From: Chloroflexi bacterium 54-19
GTDB taxonomy: Bacteria; Chloroflexota; Chloroflexia; Chloroheliales; Chloroheliaceae
Length of the DNA: 64,000 bases
Direction of reading: 5' to 3'
NCBI GenBank assembly: GCA_001898225.1
Contig: MKTJ01000032.1
Location: 1 to 64,000 of the forward strand
The first letter of the stretch is position 1. Every line of letters begins with the position of its first letter. The translations under genes were made by a program, and so were the position numbers. The notes beneath the pieces are model-generated. The model was not told the DNA's origin. It searched no databases and worked only from the letters and a program-made list of their open reading frames with translations. Positions 17,442 through 24,859 of this stretch are shown one piece after another.

Positions 17442-17850
17442 AAACCCCTGCTAGAATTTCTAGAATCAAGCCTTTTTCAAACTTTATTTAAAAGGGAAAC
17501 CCAGACCTGAAAAGGTTAGTGAACCTTCCCTCGTGTTGTTAAATAAGTTTGGTTAACGCTAGCGAAAGGGTTGGCGAGAAGAACAGAATAAATAATCCAT
17601 TCTGAGGTTGCCAAATAATTTCAATTTTTTCATTCTATAAGACTTTTCTGTAGACCGGGTCAGGGCAATTTTTCTTTGACAACGCATATTAGCGGCTTAT
17701 AGCGACAGGCATTGGTATTGAGCCAATTTTACCCTTAAAAATTAATGTAAAAATAGCTCAATAATTTCGTTTTTGCTGTAAAGGCATATAAGCAGCAAAG
17801 TTGGGAGAAATAAAAATTGTCCAGGAATTGCGCTGACCCGAAAGATTCGG
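17442..17850. other. Gene-free stretch after the TetR gene
   Basis: AT-rich, with no supported reading frame, clear promoter or strong hairpin. It borders the decayed transporter remains and is probably decaying sequence as well. Confidence 0.5.
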
Positions 17851-18359
17851 TCATTCCTTATCAGGTGAATTTAACCCTGGGGCTTTGCCCGGCAGTAACC
17901 GCGCCGAATTAAGGATAAAAATTAACTCGGATGTGACGTGGATAAAGGCAGCCAGCAGTGGATTGAGCAGTCCAAAAGCAGCCAGTACGATGCCCAGGGT
18001 ATCAATCCCGATGGTACCGATAAAATTAGCCCAGATTATTCGGCGCGTCCGCCGGGCAATAGAGAGCGTTTGGGCAAACTTCTCTAAATCGTTACCGAGT
18101 AAAACCACATCAGCGCTTTCCCGGGCCACATCGGTGCCTGAGCCCATGGCTACGCCGATATTAGCTTCCACCAGGGCCGGGGCGTCATTTATGCCATCCC
18201 CTACCATGGCGACAATACGCCCTCCTCTCACCAGGTCTTTAACATAGCGCTGTTTAGCGTCAGGTAACAGGTCGGCTTTGACCTCCGAAATGCCCAGTTG
18301 CTGCGCGACCGACTCGGCTACCTTCCTGGTATCACCGCTCAGTAACAACGTTTGATTAC
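17851..18359 (-). pseudogene. C-terminal fragment of a heavy-metal P-type ATPase
   Basis: The open frame contains only the last third of a P1B ATPase: [20 protein letters not shown], the hinge motif [17 protein letters not shown], and the final two membrane helices ([21 protein letters not shown] and [20 protein letters not shown]). The metal-binding N-terminus, the CPx helix and the DKTG phosphorylation site are all missing. Upstream it is fused in frame to sequence that looks like the end of a CDF-like transporter, so it is a recombination remnant. An intact P1B ATPase is present at 32739. Confidence 0.8.
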
Positions 18360-18868
18360 CCACAGCCAACCACCAGCCAAACAAGGTTTTTAGAATAAGT
18401 CCGATTAACACCGTGCCTGCCAAATAAGGATCTACCAGGGTTACCCACCCCTCGGTAGCAGGTCTGGATTATTTAGCATATTTCCTACTGGATTCTTTCC
18501 CGAGGCCTGGGTCAGATTATCGCAAGGGTCGCAATTAACCAGGTCAAACCAAGGATTGAGCTCTCAGACTTATTCTGGGTAAGTAAACTGCGACCGGACT
18601 GCACTAAATTATTTAGAACCAGGCCAAGAAAAGCCCAGCCGATAAGTCTGAGAGCCAAGCGGTCCCGGCTCATGTCGGTTTCTTTGAGTTGCCATACCAC
18701 TACTACCGAGGCAAATATTTCAATCAAAGAATCGAGGCCAAAACCGGCCAGGGCTACTGAATTAGCTGTAAGAGCTGCGATGATAACTATCACCGAACCT
18801 AGAACGTTCTAGCCAAGGGTAGTAAACACAAAAAAGTCCTCTTCTTAAGATTAATTTTTTTGCTGCAT
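18360..18868 (-). pseudogene. Decayed CDF-like cation transporter gene
   Basis: A good start is preserved: AAAGGAG six bases before ATG at 18868. The frame then reads MQQKN-stop-S-stop-EEDFFVFTTLG-stop-NVLGSVIVI and on into ANSVALAGFGLDSLIEIFASVVVVWQLK, a clear CDF-like N-terminus. Three in-frame stops (TAA, TAA, TAG) fall within the first 20 codons. The frame ends again at 18512. The C-terminal helix ([19 protein letters not shown]) resumes at 18423 and then runs into the ATPase fragment. Each early stop could arise by one transition from Gln or Trp codons, which I infer. Confidence 0.78.
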
Positions 18869-18963
18869 CACTTTCTCCTTTAATCGTTGTATTTTGCTGT
18901 AACCTGGTTGTGGCTGGCTATATCTGTGGAAAATTATAACTCAAAGATTTAGAATTTATGCCC

Positions 18964-18992
18964 TTGACAGAAAAGATTTATTAGGCTATTCT
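18964..18992 (+). promoter_or_regulatory. Promoter of the SmtB/CadC-type regulator
   Basis: TTGACA (18964-18969) and TATTCT (18987-18992) are 17 bp apart and point at the regulator gene at 19066. Confidence 0.75.
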
Positions 18993-18995
18993 TTG

Positions 18996-19021
18996 AACGA
19001 TTAAACAATTACTTAATCGTT
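18996..19021. promoter_or_regulatory. Inverted-repeat operator for the zinc-type ArsR regulator
   Basis: Arms AACGATTAA (18996-19004) and TTAATCGTT (19013-19021) are separated by 8 bp, just downstream of the -10 box. The half-site TTAATCGTT occurs again at 18880-18888, next to the ribosome site of the decayed CDF gene. This suggests one regulator once controlled both directions. Confidence 0.65.
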
Positions 19022-19065
19022 ATATTTACAGGGCATTGTCATTTTGTTGGGGGTTAACTAAAAGA

Positions 19066-19437
19066 ATGAGTACAGTTTCCACACGGGCTACTTCTGACCT
19101 GTGCGAAATATTTGAACCGGTATCGCTGGAGACCAAACGTGATTTACGTGGTCGCTTAGTAGAAGTGGCCGGTTTATCTGAAATTTTTAAAGTTCTCAGT
19201 GATGAAACCCGGACAGAGATTCTTTATCTTTTATCTTTACGTGAGTTGTGTGTTTGCGATCTGGCCGAGGTAATGGAAATGAGTATGCCTGCCGTTTCTC
19301 ATCACTTACGCTTATTAAAAGCCCTGCGCCTTGTTAAATATCGCAAGGCCGGAAAGCAGGTCTACTATACCCTGGCCGACGATCATATCGTTGGGTTGAT
19401 TAACCGGGCGCAAGAACATTTCGAAGAAGAGCGTTAA
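19066..19437 (+). CDS. ArsR/SmtB-family metal sensor with both CadC-like and SmtB-like sites
   Basis: A winged-helix repressor of 123 residues. Two metal sites are readable. The alpha-3 thiolate site has Cys62 and Cys64 in ELCVCDL, with Cys13 near the N-terminus, as in CadC. The alpha-5 site fits DxHx10Hx2E exactly (ADDHIVGLINRAQEHFEEE), as in SmtB/CzrA zinc sensors. The DNA-reading helix is MPAVSHHLRLLK. It heads the zinc-transport region and probably represses its own promoter, which carries an inverted repeat. Zn(II), with Cd(II)/Pb(II) as other inducers, is the likely signal. An upstream TTG would add 10 residues without support. Confidence 0.9.
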   Translation: MSTVSTRATSDLCEIFEPVSLETKRDLRGRLVEVAGLSEIFKVLSDETRTEILYLLSLRELCVCDLAEVMEMSMPAVSHHLRLLKALRLVKYRKAGKQVYYTLADDHIVGLINRAQEHFEEER

Positions 19438-19589
19438 AAATCCTGTTCATTTTTCAGACCCGGTGCCTGGAAGGACGCTTAGGTGGCCGGAATTACTGGT
19501 TAAGTTGGTGGTTTGTGGATCGGTATCAAAATATCAAGGTGCTAGGATAAATTAGAAGACCAGCGGTTATTCAAAAAGAGTTAAGAAAT

Positions 19590-20222
19590 TTGGAGCTAGT
19601 TTCGCAAAATAAGAATAGTTTGACCTGGCAGAGTTTACGGCCTGTACTCTGGCTATTTCTTATTTTAGCGACCCTGAATCTCAGCACCGGCGCGATTATT
19701 GTCCTTGTGGCGGCCGGTCCGGGGGGCGAAGTGCTCAATGATGCTTCAAATATCCCGGCCAGCAATATTCGCCTGCTTCACCTGGAATTATTTGGCGGTA
19801 TTGTTCACCTACATCCCATTAATTCAGGTAACTCCAACCAACCAGCACCCCCGCAAAAGGCAATTTCAAACCCGGTCCTTTTGCGATCCTTCGATGCTCT
19901 TATTTCAGGGCTAAACGCGGCTAACCACCACCACACGGAAAGCTTCATTTTTTTCTCTCAAAATAACACCCTCTTGGCCGGTGAGAGGCATGATGGTTAC
20001 AGCCTGAAAGCCAGCGATAAAATAATTACCAGTTCCAACTCTGAGCCGGGCCTTTCGCGCACCTTCAGCCCGAACCTGCAGGAACCGGAAAAGAACGTTC
20101 TTTCCTTCCAGTTTGCCAAGATTTCCCATCCGCTCCCTTATAAAGCGTGCGCCCTGGCGGACATTTTTCTCTACCCTCCCGAAAAGCCTCCCCAGCCTTT
20201 TAGCATCACTTTTTCCGCTTAA
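19590..20222 (+). CDS. Unrecognised membrane-anchored protein, paralogue A of the zinc locus
   Basis: The protein has 210 residues. One membrane helix near the N-terminus (about 18-42) is followed by an ectodomain with the motif LLHLELFGGIVHLHP (about 62-76), a His run (ANHHHTES) and a C-terminal PPEKPPQPFS tail. The gene at 22436 encodes a clear relative: the same single helix, the same LLHLxLFGxxHxH core and the same PEKPP tail. The two flank the CDF and ZIP genes. The His-rich ectodomain suggests zinc binding outside the membrane, which is inference. The start is uncertain: TTG at 19590 is the first plausible codon and the ribosome site is poor. Confidence 0.65.
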   Translation: MELVSQNKNSLTWQSLRPVLWLFLILATLNLSTGAIIVLVAAGPGGEVLNDASNIPASNIRLLHLELFGGIVHLHPINSGNSNQPAPPQKAISNPVLLRSFDALISGLNAANHHHTESFIFFSQNNTLLAGERHDGYSLKASDKIITSSNSEPGLSRTFSPNLQEPEKNVLSFQFAKISHPLPYKACALADIFLYPPEKPPQPFSITFSA

Positions 20223-20408
20223 TTAATTCGCGTCTTAATTTAATTCGTCAGCCTGTATCGTGCCCGGCCAACCAGGACCAGGGTTAATCGCCTTAACCGG
20301 TTCTTTTAAGATTTGAGGTGCCGGGGCTAAAGCAGGTAAGAAAAAGTAGCAAACAGCTTGGGGATTAGCCCTGCATGGCCGATTCTTCAAGCTTCAGGAG
20401 CGCTTAAA

Positions 20409-21539
20409 ATGTCTCAAGAATTTTCAAACAAGCAACCCAACCAGCCTCCCCTAAACAAGCCTGAAAAGGAGCAAAAACCTTTCCTATCCCGTCAGCCTCT
20501 GGGAGTAGCTGAGACCGAGGAAGATGGTCACGGCCACAATCATGATCACGACCATGCTGAAAATGGAGAGGGCGATCACGAAGAGGGTCATGGTGTTGGT
20601 CACGGCCATGCGGCTGGCAGGGGCGGCCATTCCCATTCGCACGCCCCGGTTAGCCTGGGAGCTACCTTTATCGTGGGACTGGTTTTAACAACCGGCTTCG
20701 TGGTCCTGGAGTTTATCGCCGGTCTGTGGGCCAACAGCCTGGCCCTAATTTCCGATGCCGGGCATAACCTGACCGACGCCATGGCCCTGGGTCTGAGCGG
20801 TTGGGCCCTTTATATGTCAAGGCGCTCGCCCAATAACAACAAGACCTTTGGCTATCACCGGACCGGCATCCTGACGGCCACCTTTAACGCAGCTTCACTG
20901 GTAATTATCGGTGGCTATATCATCTACGAAAGTATTGACCGGATTATAAACCCACCGGAGGTTTCAGGTTGGGCGGTAATAATCGTGGCGGCGGTGGCCC
21001 TGGCAGTCAACCTCCTGGTTGCCTGGCTGTTGTTAGCCTGGTCCAAAGAAGATCTCAACACCCGCAGCGCCTTTCTTCATATCGCGGCCGATGCCGCTGC
21101 ATCTTTGGGTGTCGTAGTGGCCGGGATTGTAATCGTCTTTACCGGCTGGGAAATCGTTGACCCCATCATCTCGATTCTGATTGCCCTGTTGATCCTCTGG
21201 TCGAGCTGGGGCATTCTTAAAGAAGCGGTTAACGTGCTTTTGGAAGGCATCCCCGAAGGGTTGGATATGGTCAGTCTCATGCGCGACCTGATGCAGCAGC
21301 CAAGCGTGACGGATGTGCACGATTTGCACGTCTGGACCATCGGCAGCGGTTTGAGCGCCATGTCGTGTCACCTGGTCCTGACCGAGGATTACACTATCCA
21401 GGAGGCCAACTTTATCGCCAAGGATGTCAACCGCCTGCTGAATAACAAGTACCGGATCAAACACGCGACCGTCCAGTTTGAATACCAGGATTGCGACGCC
21501 AACGATACTTTTTGTATTTCTCCGGCCACCAACTTTTAA
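20409..21539 (+). CDS. czcD: CDF-family zinc/cobalt/cadmium efflux transporter
   Basis: A His-rich N-terminal loop (about 35-75, many HGHNHDHDH-type units) precedes six membrane helices. The metal-site motifs are ISDAGHNLTDAMAL in helix 2 and HIAADAAASLGVVVAG in helix 5. The cytoplasmic C-terminal domain (DVHDLHVWTIGSG, MSCHLVL) is typical of CzcD/ZitB. It exchanges cytoplasmic Zn2+ (or Cd2+, Co2+) for protons. The start at 20409 has AGGAG eight bases upstream; the longer frame from 20358 has no support. It is clustered with an SmtB/CadC-type regulator and a ZIP transporter. Confidence 0.93.
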   Translation: MSQEFSNKQPNQPPLNKPEKEQKPFLSRQPLGVAETEEDGHGHNHDHDHAENGEGDHEEGHGVGHGHAAGRGGHSHSHAPVSLGATFIVGLVLTTGFVVLEFIAGLWANSLALISDAGHNLTDAMALGLSGWALYMSRRSPNNNKTFGYHRTGILTATFNAASLVIIGGYIIYESIDRIINPPEVSGWAVIIVAAVALAVNLLVAWLLLAWSKEDLNTRSAFLHIAADAAASLGVVVAGIVIVFTGWEIVDPIISILIALLILWSSWGILKEAVNVLLEGIPEGLDMVSLMRDLMQQPSVTDVHDLHVWTIGSGLSAMSCHLVLTEDYTIQEANFIAKDVNRLLNNKYRIKHATVQFEYQDCDANDTFCISPATNF

Positions 21540-21598
21540 GGGCCAGGTTAAAGAGTTGAAGGGTTAAATTTTATGGAAAAGATAGGACCAAATAAAAA

Positions 21599-22384
21599 AT
21601 GTCCGACCTGTTTCTAAAAGTATTGCTGTTTACGATAATCCCGGTGGCGGCGGCCATCCTGGGGGGGATTATCGCGGCTTACCGGCCGCCTGGCCCCCGG
21701 CTTGGCAGCGCCCTCCAGCACTTCGCCGCCGGGATGGTCTTTGCGGCGGTCGGGGTGGAGCTTTTGCCGGACGTAGTGAGCAAACACGCGCCGGTTGCGA
21801 CCATTATCGGTTTTACAATCGGTATCAGCCTGATGCTGGTTATTCGCTCTATTACCGAAAAGGCTGAAAAAGAGGCAAATCCCGATAGTGAAAGCGAAAG
21901 CGAAAGTCAAAGGGAGAGAGGGTTAGCCCCTGCGGGGGCGTGCGAACCGGCTTTACCGGTGAGCATGATCGCCACCATCGGGGTAGACGTGGCGATAGAC
22001 GGGCTGCTGATCGGTATCGGTTTCGCGGCCGGGGCTAAAGAAGGAATTTTGCTGATAATCGCCCTCACGCTTGAACTTTTGTCGCTGGGGCTGGCAACCT
22101 CGGCTACGTTGAATAAGTCCGGCATTTCGAAGGGCAAAAGTATCGCCGTAACTTCGGGCCTGGCTCTGATCCCTTTGGTGGGTGCATCGCTGGGGGCGTT
22201 GCTGCTAGGCGGTCTTTCAGGTAATTTGCTGGAAGCCGTCCTGGCTTTTGGCGTGGCGGCCCTCCTTTATCTCGTAACCGAAGAACTGCTGGTGGAGGCC
22301 CACGAAGTGCCTGAAACGCCCCTGATTACAGCCACTTTCTTTATCGGGTTTTTACTTTTGCTGGTTGTTACCATGATTGTATAA
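21599..22384 (+). CDS. ZIP-family metal transporter, variant motif
   Basis: The protein has 261 residues and about eight hydrophobic helices. The helix-4 motif, usually HNxPEG, reads VDVAIDGLLIGIGFAAG here, and helix 5 reads LTLELLSLGLATSATL instead of the usual HxxPEG. The canonical His ligands are therefore replaced by Asp and Glu. A cytosolic loop between helices 3 and 4 is a simple-repeat Ser/Glu tract. ZIP proteins normally bring Zn2+ or Fe2+ inward. With the substituted ligands the metal or direction may differ, so I call the family but not the substrate. Confidence 0.8.
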   Translation: MSDLFLKVLLFTIIPVAAAILGGIIAAYRPPGPRLGSALQHFAAGMVFAAVGVELLPDVVSKHAPVATIIGFTIGISLMLVIRSITEKAEKEANPDSESESESQRERGLAPAGACEPALPVSMIATIGVDVAIDGLLIGIGFAAGAKEGILLIIALTLELLSLGLATSATLNKSGISKGKSIAVTSGLALIPLVGASLGALLLGGLSGNLLEAVLAFGVAALLYLVTEELLVEAHEVPETPLITATFFIGFLLLLVVTMIV

Positions 22385-22435
22385 GCAGGTATAGTTTATA
22401 ATGCCAGGTAACGAAGAATCGGCGGAATAGTTTCT

Positions 22436-22972
22436 ATGATACTTTTGTGGCACGAACTGAATAAACTGGCCCGCCAGGGCCTGCGCCTCCTGGCCGGACT
22501 GCTGTTTGTCCTGGCCGTATTGAACGTGGGCGTTGGTGGGGTGGCGCTGGTAGATGCCAGTCCGCTGGATAGTTCCGGCAAAGCCGGTAACCGGGTCGGA
22601 AATAGTTTACTGCATTTGCAGCTTTTTGGTCTTATCCATATCCACGAAAGTATTTTTGAGGAACACATGCATGCTCTCAGCCCGCCCCCAGGAGTGGTGG
22701 AGTATGACACAACTTATCAACCGCCCAGCCAGGTCCTCTTTATCTCGGCTAATGCGCTGGCGGGTTCGGGACCTACTTTCAGTATACATTCGGCCGATTA
22801 TGGTTCCGGCTCGATCCAAAATCTTATCTCAGAATTCCTGCCTGTGGCTTCTCACGAATTAAGCCTGGCCGGTGTTACAAGCCGCCTCATTCATGCCGAC
22901 CACAAACGGCAAATTGATCCGTTCCTTCCCGTACCGGAAAAACCACCGACTTTCTCAACCTCATACCTTTAA
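22436..22972 (+). CDS. Unrecognised membrane-anchored protein, paralogue B of the zinc locus
   Basis: The protein has 178 residues. An N-terminal helix (about 16-38) is followed by LLHLQLFGLIHIHES (about 60-74). A mixed ectodomain with RLIHADHKRQID comes next, and the protein ends with PEKPPTFSTSYL. Its resemblance to the product of 19590 covers the helix, the LLHLxLFG core and the tail, so the two are probably paralogues of one uncharacterised family. Its ribosome site is weak. The pair brackets the CDF and ZIP genes and is followed by CopC-type genes. Confidence 0.68.
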   Translation: MILLWHELNKLARQGLRLLAGLLFVLAVLNVGVGGVALVDASPLDSSGKAGNRVGNSLLHLQLFGLIHIHESIFEEHMHALSPPPGVVEYDTTYQPPSQVLFISANALAGSGPTFSIHSADYGSGSIQNLISEFLPVASHELSLAGVTSRLIHADHKRQIDPFLPVPEKPPTFSTSYL

Positions 22973-23138
22973 TGCCCTTGTTACCAGAGGCTTTTTCAGC
23001 GTCAATTTTCCTTTCCCGGAAATTCAACAGGCTGAAAACAGCTTTGAAATGACAGGGATAACTACTAACTTCTCCGGTTCACAGGGGGCCGGAAGAAAGA
23101 TTCATATTATATCTATCCAGAAAGGTAGAGGGTTTTTG

Positions 23139-23765
23139 ATGTTAACTTCGAGCTTGAAAAATACCACCACCACCCGGTCTAACCGCACGCTACTGATCGC
23201 CGTAGTAGGGCTGGTCGTGAGTTTCTTGTTTTTGAGCCAGTTCCAGCTTACCTGGGCGCACGCCCGCTTTAAGAGCGCCAATATTCAGCCGGACGCCGTC
23301 GTCACCACCGTCCCGGCAACCCTTAGCGTCACTTTTAGCGAGGAAACCAGCCCCACGCAGACCCGCCTGCAGGTGCTTGACTCGGCCGGAAAAGCGGTGG
23401 ACAAAGGCGACCTGAAGGTTGACGGCGCGACTGCGACTATCAGTCTCAACCCCTTAACGGACGGTAAATATACCGTGAAGTTCCGCAGCTTCACCGAAGA
23501 CGACAGCAACATCGTCGAGGGCGACTACTCCTTTACGGTAGCCAGGTCGGGTACGGCGGCGACTGGTGACGCCGGGAAAGCCAACCAGGTTGAGAGCGGC
23601 GAAACCGAACAACCTACCGGCGCTCCGGCCACCGGCTTTGGCGGGGCTTCCGGCAGCGAAGGTCAGGGAAATAACGCCTTGATTCCGGCGGTTTCAGCCC
23701 TTGGTTTGATCGGTCTGACCGCCCTGGGCCTGCAACTCTTCATCCGGCGGAAAAAGACCAGCTAA
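23139..23765 (+). CDS. CopC-domain protein with a C-terminal membrane anchor
   Basis: A signal peptide (about 1-41, cleavage near TWAHA) leaves His at the mature N-terminus, as in CopC-type copper proteins. The CopC beta-sandwich (about 42-138) includes FKSANIQPDAVVTTVPATLSVTFSEE, ITLNPL-like and GKYTVKFRSFTEDDSNIVEGDYSFTV strands. A Gly/Thr-rich linker and a terminal helix (LIPAVSALGLIGLTALGLQLFIRRKK) anchor it. The start at 23139 has GAGGG six bases upstream. It should bind copper outside the membrane and belongs with the CopC-CopD fusions downstream. Confidence 0.87.
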   Translation: MLTSSLKNTTTTRSNRTLLIAVVGLVVSFLFLSQFQLTWAHARFKSANIQPDAVVTTVPATLSVTFSEETSPTQTRLQVLDSAGKAVDKGDLKVDGATATISLNPLTDGKYTVKFRSFTEDDSNIVEGDYSFTVARSGTAATGDAGKANQVESGETEQPTGAPATGFGGASGSEGQGNNALIPAVSALGLIGLTALGLQLFIRRKKTS

Positions 23766-23824
23766 TCGTTAAGCCGACCAGCCCATCAGGTAACGTAAGG
23801 CTGAGTTTAACCAATGCCTCACCG

Positions 23825-23857
23825 GTGCTGCTCCGTAGCTTTTCCATGGAGCAGCAC
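23825..23857. terminator. Hairpin after the anchored CopC gene
   Basis: Ten-bp arms GTGCTGCTCC (23825-23834) and GGAGCAGCAC (23848-23857). They are followed by a TTGCG tandem repeat and not by a T-run. Confidence 0.55.
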
Positions 23858-23872
23858 TGGCTGACAATTACT

Positions 23873-23896
23873 TTGCGTTGCGTTGCGTTGCATTGC
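23873..23896. repeat. Pentanucleotide simple repeat (TTGCG)
   Basis: About five tandem TTGCG/TTGCA units lie immediately after the hairpin and upstream of the gene at 23940. Confidence 0.85.
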
Positions 23897-23939
23897 TTTT
23901 AGTTTGCTGGAATATTACTAACAAGGAACAGAATTTAGA

Positions 23940-24845
23940 ATGATCAGCAGTAAAAATTTGAGAAAAGCTTTGAAAGGGGGCCGGGTCTTTTTGGCGCTGG
24001 CCCTACTTGGAATCATCGCTCAGTTTGGCCTACCTTCTGCCTCGGCTCACGAAAGCCGGGACGTAGCGGGCGGCAAATACCAGTTCAGGGTCGGCTTCTT
24101 AAATGAGCCGGTCTACCAGGGGCTTGATAACGCCGTTTTTCTGGCAATCTGTACCGGGAGTTGCACAAGTAACCCGGACGGCTCTTTTACAAACGGTGTC
24201 ACCGGAGCCTTTGATACCATCAAGGTTGAGATAAGCTCGAACGGCCAGACCATGCAACTCGGTTTCAAAGCGGTGCCGCGCATGCCGGGCCGCTACAACG
24301 CGCAGTTCATTCCAACCAGGGTCGGCGACTATACCTTTCGAGTTTTTGGCACCCTTGGTTCAGATACAATTGATGAAAAGTTCCGGTCGAGTCCAACCAC
24401 TTTTGACAGCGTGGAACCGGTGACAGCAATCCAATTTCCCGATAAACCGGGCTTTGCCGGTAACCAGTCAGGAGCCGTGAGTGCGACTCCGGCCGGGTCC
24501 ACCACTACTGCCGCTGCCTCAACTGCCTCCAGCCCGGCGGCAACCGTTTCGGGTGCTTCCACCACCGCCGCTACCGCCTCCACGCCAGCGAATACGGCCA
24601 CCGGCGCAGCTCCTGCGGCGGCCAATTCCAACTCAGCCGAAATCCAGCAGTTGAACCAGAAAATAACCGACCAGCAGCGCCAGCTCGATTCGGCCCGCTC
24701 CGACGCCTCATCCGCCTCGCTTATCGGTTATGGTGGCCTGGCAACTGGCCTGCTTGGCATAATCCTGGCCGGGTTGGCTTTCTTTTTCGCCCGGCAAAGA
24801 GGCCAGACCACTCCCCGACCGCGCCGGGAAATTGAAGGCGGGTAA
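23940..24845 (+). CDS. Secreted, membrane-anchored protein of the copper locus (EIEGG tail)
   Basis: The protein has 301 residues. A signal peptide (cleavage near ASAHE, leaving N-terminal His) precedes a beta-rich ectodomain (about 38-180). This contains a Cys pair (CTGSC) and the repeated pattern of an Ig-like or CopC-like fold. Then come an Ala/Thr-rich linker, a short coiled coil (IQQLNQKITDQQRQLDSARSD) and a membrane helix, and the protein ends REIEGG. The product of 26841 has a similar coiled coil, helix and EIEGG end. I do not recognise a named family. Position and the mature N-terminal His suggest a copper role, which is inference. Confidence 0.72.
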   Translation: MISSKNLRKALKGGRVFLALALLGIIAQFGLPSASAHESRDVAGGKYQFRVGFLNEPVYQGLDNAVFLAICTGSCTSNPDGSFTNGVTGAFDTIKVEISSNGQTMQLGFKAVPRMPGRYNAQFIPTRVGDYTFRVFGTLGSDTIDEKFRSSPTTFDSVEPVTAIQFPDKPGFAGNQSGAVSATPAGSTTTAAASTASSPAATVSGASTTAATASTPANTATGAAPAAANSNSAEIQQLNQKITDQQRQLDSARSDASSASLIGYGGLATGLLGIILAGLAFFFARQRGQTTPRPRREIEGG

Positions 24846-24859
24846 ACCGGGTAAGATAG

